Origin: Terriglobia bacterium
Lineage (GTDB): Bacteria; Acidobacteriota; Terriglobia; Acidiferrales; UBA7541
NCBI GenBank assembly: GCA_020072765.1
Contig: JAIQGD010000012.1
Location: forward strand, 1-39,318
Length of the DNA stretch: 39,318 nt
Direction of reading: 5' to 3'
Part shown: one piece after another, positions 1 through 8,301 of the stretch
How positions within the stretch are numbered: position 1 is the first letter of the stretch
How the letters are laid out: every line of letters starts with the position of its first letter
Program-made: the position numbers and the translations under genes
The notes under the pieces: model-generated
Told to the model about the DNA's origin: nothing
The model's input: only the letters and a program-made list of their open reading frames with translations
The model's database searches: none

Positions 1-2
1 GC

Positions 3-152
3 CCCGCGCCACGAACCTACGATCCGGCCATGGTTCCCGTGATGAGTCTGGTGCGTCAATTAACTGCCCGGCGCGACCTCACATACGTATCGATTGAGAA
101 GCACGGTTTCAAACTTGAACTGCGCGCCCAGGCCGCACCGGTGGAGGCATGA
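3..152 (+). CDS. 3' end of an unidentified gene (5' end outside window)
   Basis: An open frame runs from the window edge to a TGA at 150-152 and overlaps the start region of the next gene, so it is probably the C-terminal 49 residues of the upstream gene in the same operon. The tail reads as an ordinary soluble protein end, with a basic helix-like stretch followed by SIEKHGFKLELR and a short Ala/Pro-rich tail. I do not recognise the family from so short a piece. The GGAGG at 143-147 inside its last codons is the likely ribosome binding site of the next gene. Confidence 0.6.
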   Translation, partial: PAPRTYDPAMVPVMSLVRQLTARRDLTYVSIEKHGFKLELRAQAAPVEA

Positions 153-154
153 GC

Positions 155-1021
155 ATGAATTCTCTTGGCAACGGCTGGAATGAGCCGTTGGGATCTGTCG
201 AAGGTTTCATGTTCGACCTCGACGGCACCCTGATTCTTAGCAACCGCTCGCTGGGCGGCTACCGTTTGCTGCCGGGCGCCATCGAGATTCTGAGCGAACT
301 CCAGGCTCGCAGCATACCCTTTGTCGTTCTCACGAACGGCAGCGCGTATCCCGCGGCCGAACAGGCCCCCAAACTGCGCAAGCTGGGCTTGCCCATTCCC
401 GACGAGCTTTTGCTCACACCCTCCTCTGTGGCGGCGGACCTGATGCCCAGGCGGGGCGTGAAGCGCGCCCTCGTGCTGGGGACGCCGGGGGTCGGTCACC
501 CGCTGGCGGAGGCCGGGATCGAGGTCGTCTTCCCCGGGCAAGATCGCGCTGCGGACGTCCAGGCCGTCTATATCGGCTGGCATCCAGACTGCGTCATGAA
601 GGATATCGAAGCGGCCTGCCACGCGATCTGGAATGGCGCGGAGCTATACGTTGCTTCCGACGTGCCCTTCTTTGCCACCGCGGACGGCAAGACCATGGGA
701 TATTCGCATGCCATTACCGCCGCCGTGCGCAAGATCACCCGCGCGCCCATGATCCTTACCGGAAAGCCTTCGTTGCACGCGCTGAAGCTGGTGGCAAGAA
801 AACTGGGAATTCCCATGCGCAAGGTGGGCGTCGTCGGCGATGATCCGCTGGTGGAAATGATGATGGCGCGGCGCGGCCGGGCCATCGGCTTCGGCGTGAC
901 CACCGGTTTCACAACCGCGCAAGACTGGGCGGCGCAACCACAGGGCCGGCGCCCGCATCGCGTTCTTCGCGACCTCGGCGACATCCTGCAGATGACGGCG
1001 GTCCCAACACGAAACCGCTGA
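155..1021 (+). CDS. HAD-IIA family sugar-phosphatase-like hydrolase
   Basis: This is a cytoplasmic Mg-dependent phosphohydrolase of the HAD superfamily, subclass IIA (NagD-like). All four HAD motifs are visible, numbered from the ATG at 155: DLDGT with nucleophile Asp21 and Asp23, LTNGS around residue 60, TGKPS with the motif III lysine near 204, and VGDDPLVEM near 227-235. The cap region lies between motifs II and III, as in HAD-IIA enzymes. An ATG at 149 overlaps the upstream TGA, but GGAGG at 143-147 sits seven bases before the ATG at 155, so 155 is preferred. The overlap implies translational coupling to the upstream gene. The substrate cannot be read from sequence; phosphosugars or nucleotides are usual for the family. 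Confidence 0.88.
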   Translation: MNSLGNGWNEPLGSVEGFMFDLDGTLILSNRSLGGYRLLPGAIEILSELQARSIPFVVLTNGSAYPAAEQAPKLRKLGLPIPDELLLTPSSVAADLMPRRGVKRALVLGTPGVGHPLAEAGIEVVFPGQDRAADVQAVYIGWHPDCVMKDIEAACHAIWNGAELYVASDVPFFATADGKTMGYSHAITAAVRKITRAPMILTGKPSLHALKLVARKLGIPMRKVGVVGDDPLVEMMMARRGRAIGFGVTTGFTTAQDWAAQPQGRRPHRVLRDLGDILQMTAVPTRNR

Positions 1022-1359
1022 CGATTGCGCCACCGGGTTGGGGACTGCCCCCGCTGCAGGAGGGTGAGCCACTCGGCGCGTGGTCGATCCGGAACCTGAC
1101 GAGATCGCAACGCGGCCCTCTGAACTCCAGATTCCAAGACACCCCATGGTGTTGCACAAATCCCGTCGATAAAACTCTCGTGGAAAGCGTTCCAGAAGCA
1201 CGTCGCGATCTCTGGCAACCGCGGTTCCTCTTTCCCAGCAATCTCCACCAAGAAGGACCCTTGAAGTCGATGCCAACCGCCTGGAGAAAGTCCCTGCAAC
1301 GCAAACGCCGGGCCAATGAAATGTCAGGATTTTCGACTGCGCAAGGGTCTGGCGACAGG

Positions 1360-1722
1360 GGTTTTGACGCAGTTCCGACGCCGTAGAGGGCAAACAGTGG
1401 GTTTTCGGAGTTTGCGAACGCTTGCAAATGCTTTAACATCAATACACGTTCCCGCTGTGGGCGTGTAGCTCAGCTGGGAGAGCACCTGCTTTGCAAGCTC
1501 GCGAGATAACTCCAAACCCTCTACCGCTTCCTTCCATTTTCGTTTGTTTACAATAACTTGGGGCATCTGCTTTTTGCTCGAAAGCTAACCCCAACGGCCA
1601 AAACAGATGGGGTTTTGACACAGTTCGGACACAGCTGAAGAGCACGTGCCTTGATCACCTGCTCAGGACGAATGCTTTTGAAAGGTCGGCTTGCACCGAG
1701 ACCCCCAGGTTTTGACACAGTT
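1360..1722 (+). repeat. three direct copies of GGTTTTGACRCAGTT
   Basis: The 15-base unit occurs at 1360-1374 (GACGCAG variant), 1611-1625 and 1708-1722, always in the same orientation, with start-to-start spacings of 251 and 97 bases. Copies 1 and 2 share a longer context: GGGG at the left and TTC-GAC at the right. They lie between and around tRNA fragments in a gene-free stretch. Their role is unknown; they could be recombination sites, ends of a decayed element or members of a genome-wide dispersed repeat. Confidence 0.65.
1459..1498 (+). pseudogene. tRNA-Ala(UGC) 5' fragment
   Basis: The 40 bases match nucleotides 1-40 of a bacterial tRNA-Ala: acceptor strand GGGCGTG, TA at positions 8-9, a perfect D arm with GCTCAGCTGGGAGAGC, the 5' anticodon stem CCTGC and the loop TTTGCAA with anticodon TGC. 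The match stops two bases into the 3' anticodon stem, where GCAGG is expected and GCTCG is found. No variable loop, T arm or matching 3' acceptor strand (CACGCCC) follows. This is therefore a truncated copy, probably left by recombination within the tRNA gene, and it should not give a functional tRNA. Confidence 0.75.
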
Positions 1723-1888
1723 TTGCACGACATGCGCGTGAACGTGTTCAAAATTGATTTGCGCGCTCAAACCAGTTCTCGTTTTGTTGTCTCTGCCTCG
1801 GAATGTGCCGGACAGCCTATGGTACGCACGGATTGCAGGGCCTGACAAAGGGTTATCGAGCACTGAACGAGACCTGGCCGAAAGATAG

Positions 1889-1922
1889 TGGTCCTGGGTT
1901 CGATCCCCCACGGTCCCTGCCA
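1889..1922 (+). pseudogene. tRNA 3'-half-like remnant
   Basis: The stretch GGTCCTGGGTTCGATC followed by five C, ACGGTCCCTG and CCA has the look of a tRNA variable region, T arm with TTCGATC loop, acceptor strand and CCA end. The T stem does not pair cleanly over five bases, and the acceptor strand does not complement the tRNA-Ala fragment at 1459. It is thus a degenerate piece of a different tRNA, or a recombined one, not the missing half of an intron-split gene. Confidence 0.45.
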
Positions 1923-2258
1923 AGCTCGCGCGAATTGAGCAACGTGCAATGCCGCAGGTCGCCGATTGAATTTTGCTGACCTAGCCAAGCCTGGGGTTCG
2001 CATTCATATTGCAGGGTTTGCCGCTCATCGCCAATTCAGGCCGCCATCCCGATTGAGCGCCAGTTGGACCCGGCGTCTCGATACCACCAACGTTCACGAT
2101 GGCTTAATGTGCGACTAACTTCCTGGCGGTAGTTATGGAAGCAGGAGCGGGATGGGCGCGTCGTTCCTTAGGTGAGCATCAACGGGTCGCGCCGCGTGGA
2201 CGAAGGCGTGTCGCAGTCTCGGCGCGACCCATTTCCAGAAAAGTGATGGAGTACCCTG

Positions 2259-3713
2259 ATGTCCCGTAGTGTCTTGTTTCTCCAATTTGGGACGGACGCG
2301 GATGCAGCCATCCGGTCTCGCGTAGCCTACGCCTTCCGCGTTTTTGCGGCGATTTATGGCTATTCGGTGGCCGAAAGCGCGGAAGCGGCGGAGCTTTGCT
2401 GTGTGTATGGCGATGGCGCCGCAACCCATCCGAACAAGGGTGTTCTCCGAATACCGGCAAGATACCGCCCGCGCCCCAAATCGGCAGGGATGCCAACGCT
2501 CGAGCGCTTTCGTTATGCGAATGAGGATCTGTATCTGGTTCACGGAGTCGACGAAGCTACGGGCAATCCCGACTGGTTGGGGGAGATCTTCGAATGGTTG
2601 TCGTCCAGCTTGGAGCTGCCCAATCCGGGCCGAGACGCGGTGGGCCGCATCCCTTATTCGAAAACGGTTTTCGCACGCCAGGGGCTCTCGCCTCTGAAAC
2701 CGCACGCGGCACTTTTGATGGCGTGGATGGAGAACGTTCTTGAAAACGGAGGCGGCGCCGAATCCTTGCCGAAGGCGGTTTCGCCGGTCGCCGGCATTGA
2801 GCACGCGGTGGTTTGCTCCCACGACATCGATTTCTATTTCACAAGCCGCGCCGCGGCCCTTCAACGGCTCGGCAAGAATCTTGGAATTTCGCTGACCCAC
2901 TATCGCAGCGCCTCGTATTTCACGGCGAACTCTCGGATGATTCTCGGCCTTTTGCGCGGGAAGCGGCCGGGGGACTATCTGCCGCAGATGTTGAGCGCGA
3001 TCGAAGATTGCGGGTTCCGGTCAACACTCTTTGCGGTGGCCGATGGGGAGCATCGCCGCGACCCGATCTACAGACTCGGCCAGGTGGCTCCGCAATTGAG
3101 GAGCGCGGCAAGAAGGGGATTCCCCGTCGGCGTGCACGGTTCCTACTCGAGTGTGATCGAAAAGGGATCGCTACGGCAGGAAGCGGCTGCTTTGGAGCAA
3201 GCCGTGGGGCGACGTCCACTCGGGAGTCGGCAGCACTGGCTCCGCTTCGACCGTCACGACAAACTTTTTCATGCAATTGAACGGGCGGGGCTCGCCTACG
3301 ATTCGTCGCTGGGTTTTGCCGAGACGTGTGGCTTCCGCAACGGAGCCAGCTTCGCCTTTCCCCCGTACGATTTCGCCAAGGAAGAGCCCTGCTCTTTCCT
3401 CGAAATACCGCTGGTGATCATGGATGGCAGCCTCGAAGCAATGTCGCGGAATCGGCGGCAGGGTTCTCAGGAATTGGCGGACGCCGTTCTGGGTGAGAGC
3501 CGGAAGTGGGGATGGGGCGGAATCGGCATTCTGTGGCACAACCCCATGGAGGCCATTCAAGTTCCCGACAAGGTGAACCACGTGTTCTGGGAATGCGCGA
3601 AAAAGCGAAAGAGATATGCGGAACAGTGGATGAGCGCGGAGGAGTTCGTGGCTGCCTCTCTGGGACGTTACCAGGCCGCCGGTCTTTTGAAGAGGATCCG
3701 ACTCGATGCTTAA
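2259..3713 (+). CDS. NodB-like polysaccharide deacetylase family protein (484 aa)
   Basis: This is a probable metal-dependent carbohydrate deacetylase of the NodB/CE4 superfamily, in the HDxD subgroup. An N-terminal region of about 180 residues of unknown role precedes the catalytic part. Visible motifs are SHDID (187-191, metal-binding Asp), FPVGVHGSYS (288-297, metal-ligand His293), SRQHWLRF (323-330), AYDSSLGFAE (346-355), EIPLVIMD (382-389) and LWHN (425-428). The last four are shared nearly word for word with the protein at 6881-8281, so the two are paralogues. There is no signal peptide or membrane segment, which points to a cytoplasmic sugar or glycan intermediate as substrate. GGAG at 2248-2251 precedes the ATG by seven bases. 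It overlaps the next gene by eight bases, so it is the first gene of a five-gene run. Confidence 0.82.
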   Translation: MSRSVLFLQFGTDADAAIRSRVAYAFRVFAAIYGYSVAESAEAAELCCVYGDGAATHPNKGVLRIPARYRPRPKSAGMPTLERFRYANEDLYLVHGVDEATGNPDWLGEIFEWLSSSLELPNPGRDAVGRIPYSKTVFARQGLSPLKPHAALLMAWMENVLENGGGAESLPKAVSPVAGIEHAVVCSHDIDFYFTSRAAALQRLGKNLGISLTHYRSASYFTANSRMILGLLRGKRPGDYLPQMLSAIEDCGFRSTLFAVADGEHRRDPIYRLGQVAPQLRSAARRGFPVGVHGSYSSVIEKGSLRQEAAALEQAVGRRPLGSRQHWLRFDRHDKLFHAIERAGLAYDSSLGFAETCGFRNGASFAFPPYDFAKEEPCSFLEIPLVIMDGSLEAMSRNRRQGSQELADAVLGESRKWGWGGIGILWHNPMEAIQVPDKVNHVFWECAKKRKRYAEQWMSAEEFVAASLGRYQAAGLLKRIRLDA

Positions 3714-4761
3714 AATGCGAATCGCCCGGGCTCCGCTCCTGGACGAAGAGAACAAGACGATTCTCGATGAATACAACCGGCTGGCCTCGGCGCGTATTCC
3801 TCTGAACGAATTTGTGCACTGGGTAACCAACAGCCCGGAAGGAGCCGCGTGGCACGCAATTCTGGAAACCGACGAAGGGACAATTGTGGGTCACACGTCC
3901 GTGTTTCCTCTTCGAGCTGGCTACGGCGGGGCGGGGCTCATTCCTGCCAAATCGGAATACTCGTTTCTGCATGAGGATTTCCGAAAGGAAAAGATCCGCG
4001 GGCAGGAAACAGCCGGACGGCCCGCCTTCATCACCTTGCTCGATCGGTTGTTTCAGCACTGCCACGAACAGGGCTGGGGACCGATTTTCGCGTCCACCAA
4101 TGAAAAGAACCAGGTGTTCACCAGGAAGGTTGGGTTGCGGCCGCTCGAATTTCCGCTGTCGGAATGCCTGCTGATTCTGAAGCCCGTGAACGCCGCGAAA
4201 GCGACGCCGAATCTCAACAAATGGCAGCGAATGGCGCTGTTCGCGTCCGGAGTGGCACAGGGAGCGATCTGGCCCATCATGACAGAATGGTTCGAGTCTT
4301 CGAACGGCATACGGAAGACGCCCGCAGGGCGGGAAGGTGTGAAGGCCGGCGAGAAGCTGTTCTCGTTTTTCGAGGATGCGGACTCGCTGCGATGGAGATA
4401 TCTGGACGGGCAGTATGTCCGATTCGGAATTTCGGAGTCGCCGGAAGATTATCTGATTGCCAAGCGAGGCTCGGCATCGAGATATATGCGTGTCTGCCAA
4501 TGGCGGCTCCGATCGCCGAAGGCGACGATGCCGATTCTTGCCGCGCTGACGCGGGAGGCGCGCGCCGATGGCGCGATGGGCGTGCGTTGGGCCGTTTATG
4601 ACGGCGAGCCGCACGCGGAGGAGTTGGTCCGGCAGATGAGGCGTGCCGGAATGCTGTGCGCGCGCCGGACGCGCATCATGATGGTTCACAAGAAGGAAGA
4701 TAAATTCCTGGAGCCCTCGTTATGGTGGCTGAATGATTCGCTATTCAGCTTCGATCCCTGA
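3706..4761 (+). CDS. GNAT-like N-acyltransferase (351 aa)
   Basis: This probable cytoplasmic acyltransferase carries a GNAT-type fold in residues 1-160. It shows the alternating beta/alpha pattern, a central strand AILETDEGTIVGHTSVFPLR, a helix following FITLLDRLFQ, and the ASTNEKNQVFTRKVGLRPLEF segment typical of the last GNAT strands. Residues 165-351 form a second half that resembles the tandem arrangement of FemAB/GNAT-like enzymes in glycan clusters. The start at 3706 overlaps the upstream stop and has AGAGGA at 3691-3696 nine bases before it, which fits better than the ATG at 3715. It lies between a deacetylase and an ATP-grasp ligase, so acylation of an amine exposed by the deacetylase is a reasonable guess. 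Acyl donor and acceptor are unknown. Confidence 0.7.
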   Translation: MLKMRIARAPLLDEENKTILDEYNRLASARIPLNEFVHWVTNSPEGAAWHAILETDEGTIVGHTSVFPLRAGYGGAGLIPAKSEYSFLHEDFRKEKIRGQETAGRPAFITLLDRLFQHCHEQGWGPIFASTNEKNQVFTRKVGLRPLEFPLSECLLILKPVNAAKATPNLNKWQRMALFASGVAQGAIWPIMTEWFESSNGIRKTPAGREGVKAGEKLFSFFEDADSLRWRYLDGQYVRFGISESPEDYLIAKRGSASRYMRVCQWRLRSPKATMPILAALTREARADGAMGVRWAVYDGEPHAEELVRQMRRAGMLCARRTRIMMVHKKEDKFLEPSLWWLNDSLFSFDP

Positions 4762-4854
4762 GTGGCCCGCGACGTCATCTTGTTGAGCGACGAAGAAAAG
4801 ATTGCAGGCCGGCGGATCGCCGGCCCGCCCAGCGGAACGAGTTCGACTATTTCC

Positions 4855-6087
4855 ATGAGTGCGACTGCTCACACTTCACCGTACCCACTGTCAGTGCCAG
4901 TTGGCACGACAACGCTCGCTGCCTGCCGCGATATCGCGGAAGCGTCCGTCTTGATGACGGACGAAAGCTACAAGCACAGTCTTGGAATCATCCGGCAGCT
5001 CGGGCGGATGGGCGTGCGAGTCAGCGTCGTGGCCACCTCCCGGGACTCCCTGGTCTGCCGTTCCCGCTATCGCAGTGACATTGTTTGGTCGAAAGCAGCG
5101 ACCACAGAGGCCGTCCTTGAAGCGGCACTCGGGGCGGTAAAGGGAAAGCGTTATGACCTGCTGATGCCTGTTGGTTTTCCCATGACGATGGCGCTGGCAC
5201 AAGCTCGGGAGCAGTTCATTCCATACGTCAATCTGGAACTGGCGAGTACGGCCAAAATGGTGCGCGCCGCCAATAAAGCGGAGATGGCTGATCTGGCCAG
5301 GGAAGTCGGCGTGCCCGCCCCCCGGACCAGCGTCCTCTCCGGCATGGATGAACTGGAAAGCCTGGTCGCCGGGATGGCCTTTCCCATCGTCGTTAAACCA
5401 AAGATGGAATCACGCAAGGGAGTGGTCGCGTATGCGCGAACCATGGCCGAGTTGCGGACAATCTGCTCGGAACGTTTCGCAGGCCAGAGTTCCGGGATTT
5501 GGGAGCCGCAAATCCTACAGGAATTCATCCCCGGCTATGGCTGTGGATTTTTCGCCACCTACCAAAAGGGTGTCTGCAAGCGTGTGTTCATGCACCGGCG
5601 CGTGCGGGAGTACCCCGCGAACGGCGGAGCCAGTTGCTGCGCGGAAAGCGTTCACGAAGCGAAGCTCGAAGAATACGGCAGGCGCATGCTCGATGCTTTG
5701 GATTGGCACGGCGTGGCGATGGTGGAATTCCGGCGAGATTCCCGCGATGGCGATTATAAGTTGATCGAGGTGAATCCAAAGTTCTGGGGCTCGCTCGACC
5801 TCGCCCTGGCGGCGGGAGCGGATTTTCCAGGGGATCTTTGCCGGATGGCCCTGGGCGCCACGCTTCCCTTCACGGATGCTTACGATCGCAACTTGCGTTT
5901 TCAATGGCCGCTTTCCGGTCACGGAGATCTGTTTCATCTGTGGACTCGTCCTCAGTCGCTGTTGGATGTGGCATTCGATTTGCTGAACCCGAAAGTGAAA
6001 ACGAATGTGTGGTTGCGTGACTGCGGTCCAAACCTGGCGGAATTGCGCGGCTTGGTTGGCAGCTTCTTGCGTTCGAGGAAGAGCTAG
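4855..6087 (+). CDS. ATP-grasp carboxylate-amine ligase (about 410 aa)
   Basis: ATP-grasp enzymes activate a carboxylate as acyl phosphate and join it to an amine or thiol. Numbered from the ATG at 4855, the pre-ATP-grasp strand ASVLMTDES starts near residue 30. The lid-hinge lysine is in FPIVVKPKME near 176-185, and the metal-binding strand IEVNPKFWGS is near 304-313. The frame is open back to a GTG at 4762 that directly abuts the previous stop, adding 31 residues of low-complexity sequence. An ATG at 4954 would remove the first beta strand, so 4855 is preferred, although its ribosome binding site is weak. This architecture resembles ligases that add amino acids in glycan and peptidoglycan pathways; the substrates here are not evident. 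Confidence 0.8.
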   Translation: MSATAHTSPYPLSVPVGTTTLAACRDIAEASVLMTDESYKHSLGIIRQLGRMGVRVSVVATSRDSLVCRSRYRSDIVWSKAATTEAVLEAALGAVKGKRYDLLMPVGFPMTMALAQAREQFIPYVNLELASTAKMVRAANKAEMADLAREVGVPAPRTSVLSGMDELESLVAGMAFPIVVKPKMESRKGVVAYARTMAELRTICSERFAGQSSGIWEPQILQEFIPGYGCGFFATYQKGVCKRVFMHRRVREYPANGGASCCAESVHEAKLEEYGRRMLDALDWHGVAMVEFRRDSRDGDYKLIEVNPKFWGSLDLALAAGADFPGDLCRMALGATLPFTDAYDRNLRFQWPLSGHGDLFHLWTRPQSLLDVAFDLLNPKVKTNVWLRDCGPNLAELRGLVGSFLRSRKS

Positions 6088-6090
6088 GAC

Positions 6091-6810
6091 ATGCCATTTC
6101 GATGTTTGTTTCACCTGCACACGCGATGTTCGTTTGATTCGATTCTTTCGCCCGCCGCAATCCTGGCCCGGGCGCGGGAACTGCATGTGGATGTTCTCAT
6201 CGTCACGGATCACAACACGATTCAAGGCTCGCGGAATGTGCAATCCCTGACGGGAGGCGATCCGCCTCTGGTGGTGACAGCCGCGGAGTATCAGAGCGAC
6301 AAAGGCGACATCATTGGGCTCTTCTTGAAAGAGGAGATTCGCTCGCATGATTCGAGGGCAATCATTCAGCAAATACACGATCAAGGCGGCCTCGTCGTCT
6401 TGCCGCATCCCTACCGGGCGCATCAGCTCGACGAGGATCTGCTGGCCGGTGTGGACCTGATCGAGTCTCACAACAGCCGCTGCTCGGAAAGCGAGAACGC
6501 GCGCGCCGCCGAACTGGCGCAAAAAGTGAATCGTCCTGTTCTGGGCGGCGCCGATGCGCATTGTTCGATGGAACTGGGATCGGCGATGAACGAATTTGCC
6601 GCCGAGGCTCCGAAAGGCGAGACGGAACTGCGGCATTCCCTGCTTCATGCTCCCCGCCGCATTGTCACGCAGCGCGTGTCACCTCTATGCCCAGCGTACA
6701 GTCAGATGGTAAAAGCCGTGAAGACGAAGGATCCCATTCTGTTTTTGTCGCAGGCCAAGCGCATCACTCTTTTCCTGGCGCGAAACGCCGTGCGGGAAAA
6801 CGCCCTGTGA
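6091..6810 (+). CDS. PHP-domain metal-dependent phosphoesterase
   Basis: This compact PHP-domain protein of 239 residues has a full set of metal ligands: HLHTRCS at 8-14, TDHN at 39-42, AAEY with Glu66, LPHPY with His106, ESHNSR with Asn128, and GGADAH at 152-157. The family hydrolyses phosphoesters such as histidinol phosphate, nucleotide 3'-phosphates or small phosphosugars at a trinuclear metal site. The start follows the previous stop by three bases, with GAGGAAGAG just upstream, so translation is likely coupled. No signal peptide is seen. In this operon it may remove a phosphate from a sugar or ligand intermediate; that is inference from position only. Confidence 0.85.
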   Translation: MPFRCLFHLHTRCSFDSILSPAAILARARELHVDVLIVTDHNTIQGSRNVQSLTGGDPPLVVTAAEYQSDKGDIIGLFLKEEIRSHDSRAIIQQIHDQGGLVVLPHPYRAHQLDEDLLAGVDLIESHNSRCSESENARAAELAQKVNRPVLGGADAHCSMELGSAMNEFAAEAPKGETELRHSLLHAPRRIVTQRVSPLCPAYSQMVKAVKTKDPILFLSQAKRITLFLARNAVRENAL

Positions 6811-6880
6811 TGCCGCAATCCATGCAGGAGTCGCCGGGCCGCCGGAATGTTCGCTTGCCGTTGAGGAAGAGCGAGGTGCG

Positions 6881-8281
6881 ATGAATGCGGCGTCACGCAT
6901 TCCCGAACTTACCGGCGAGGCGCGGCGGTACGCGGTGAAAGAACTGGCCAGGCGCGCCGGCGTGGCACGCGAGTTGTTTCTGCAATGGAGGGTTGATGTC
7001 TCGCCGGATCGTACAACCCTCTCACTGGGTTCCGAGGCGAACAAGGCGATTCATTTCCTGCATCTGCCGCAAAAGCCGCTCAAGCAGCACCCGGATGGCG
7101 GCTTTTCCGCGGCACGGGCTGCCTGGTTGCGGCCCCCTGACAATGGCTCGGCTGATCTGGCTCTGGTTCTCCCCTTTTGTCCGCAGGATTTCGATCCTCG
7201 CGCGCCGCTGTATCTGATGGCGCAGGATGGGAGCGTGGTTTGCCGTGCCGACCTTCTCGCTTCGTTTGTTCTAACGCTTTCCCGGATGGAAGAAACACGT
7301 TCGGCCGCTTGCGATGAACATGGCCGTTTTCTGGCATCGGGAAGCGTGGCCCTCCAGCAAGGGTTTCTTGAACGCCCGATTCTGGATGAACACGGTCTCG
7401 CCTTCGAGCAGGTTCTCTCTTCCATTGTGCCGTCGTGGCGTCTGCAACCCCGCGTTCTGCGTGTGAAGCTTACGCACGACGTTGACCAGGTCGGAATGCC
7501 TTTTCAGCTCAATGCCAGCCTGGGTCACGCGCTCAAACGTCGCAGCGTTGCCGGCACAGTTCGCGATATCGCGTCGTTATTCAGCGGAATCGAACCCATT
7601 GAACTCAGTTTGGTCCGCCGCTTAGGAGCACTCTCTAGCGACAGGGGGCTGCACTCCGCTTTTTATTGGAAGGCGAGCGAAGCAAGTCCCTGGGACACCG
7701 GCTACGACCCGACGAACGCGAAGGTGCAATCCGTGATCCGCTCCCTGGAACAAAGCGGTTTCGAAATGGGTGTGCATCCTGCCTACAGTACGTTTCGTGA
7801 CCGGGCGACTCTTGCGCGTGAAATCGAGCGATTGAGAACAAGTCTGTCCGTAACGTCACCGGGGGGGCGCCAGCATTATTTGCGCTGGGCCCCGGACACC
7901 TGGCTCGACTGGGAGGCCTGTGGATTGTCCTATGATTCGTCGGTGGGATTTGCCGAGCATTTCGGATTTCGTGCGGGAACGGCGATTCCGTACCGGCCCT
8001 GGAGCCTCGAGGAAAATCGCGAACTGAACCTGATCGAAGTTCCTCTCGTGCTCATGGATGTAACGCCGGTCCGGTACATGAAGTTAGGGCGCCGCGAAGG
8101 ACTGGAGCGCATCCGCGCGCTGATTCGGCGCACGGCCCAGGTGGGAGGAGTCTTCAGCCTGCTGTGGCACAACACATCCTTGCTGGACCCCGATTTCGAT
8201 GACTGGTATGAACCCATACTGGATATGCTGGCAGGGGCGCGGAACTTCGGGATTCCCGCAAGGCCGGCGATGCTCTGGTAG
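6881..8281 (+). CDS. NodB-like polysaccharide deacetylase family protein (466 aa)
   Basis: This is the second HDxD-type NodB-like protein of the run and a paralogue of the one at 2259-3713. Its catalytic part includes LTHDVD (197-202), FEMGVHPAYS (294-303, His299), GGRQHYLRW (328-336), LSYDSSVGFAE (349-359), EVPLVLMD (386-393) and LLWHN (427-431). The first 190 residues form a separate N-terminal domain of mixed alpha/beta character. There is no export signal. A GAGG-containing purine-rich stretch lies just before the ATG. It ends 20 bases from the stop of the convergent minus-strand deacetylase. The presence of two long paralogues suggests two different acetylated positions or substrates. 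Confidence 0.82.
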   Translation: MNAASRIPELTGEARRYAVKELARRAGVARELFLQWRVDVSPDRTTLSLGSEANKAIHFLHLPQKPLKQHPDGGFSAARAAWLRPPDNGSADLALVLPFCPQDFDPRAPLYLMAQDGSVVCRADLLASFVLTLSRMEETRSAACDEHGRFLASGSVALQQGFLERPILDEHGLAFEQVLSSIVPSWRLQPRVLRVKLTHDVDQVGMPFQLNASLGHALKRRSVAGTVRDIASLFSGIEPIELSLVRRLGALSSDRGLHSAFYWKASEASPWDTGYDPTNAKVQSVIRSLEQSGFEMGVHPAYSTFRDRATLAREIERLRTSLSVTSPGGRQHYLRWAPDTWLDWEACGLSYDSSVGFAEHFGFRAGTAIPYRPWSLEENRELNLIEVPLVLMDVTPVRYMKLGRREGLERIRALIRRTAQVGGVFSLLWHNTSLLDPDFDDWYEPILDMLAGARNFGIPARPAMLW

Positions 8282-8301
8282 ACGAAGGCTTTCGCGCTGG
8301 C

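Larger units (their letters stand above)
1022..2258. other. gene-poor stretch with tRNA debris and short repeats
   Basis: About 1.2 kb separates the HAD gene from the first deacetylase. No open frame here has a convincing start, ribosome binding site or recognisable protein. What it holds is a tRNA-Ala 5' fragment (1459-1498), a weaker tRNA-like echo (about 1632-1660), a tRNA 3'-half-like piece (1889-1922) and three copies of a 15-base repeat. The last 330 bases before 2259 contain nothing I can name beyond the ribosome binding site GGAG at 2248-2251. This looks like a worn recombination or integration site. Confidence 0.6.

Noticed and set aside
1180-1386. Small plus-strand frame of 68 codons after the HAD gene
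   Set aside because: No ribosome binding site, no recognisable sequence, and it runs into repeat copy 1.
1459-1922. A tRNA gene split by a group I intron
   Set aside because: The spacing suits an intron, but the 5' acceptor GGGCGTG does not pair with the 3' acceptor strand, and no intron core or anticodon-stem continuation is visible.
3418-4689. Long minus-strand open frame (423 codons) opposite the deacetylase and GNAT genes
   Set aside because: It is antisense to two well-supported genes, rich in Arg/Pro/His as expected of GC-rich shadow frames, and shows no family motif or ribosome binding site.
5515-6648. Minus-strand open frame of 377 codons opposite the ATP-grasp and PHP genes
   Set aside because: Shadow of genes with complete catalytic motifs; composition is typical of antisense frames.
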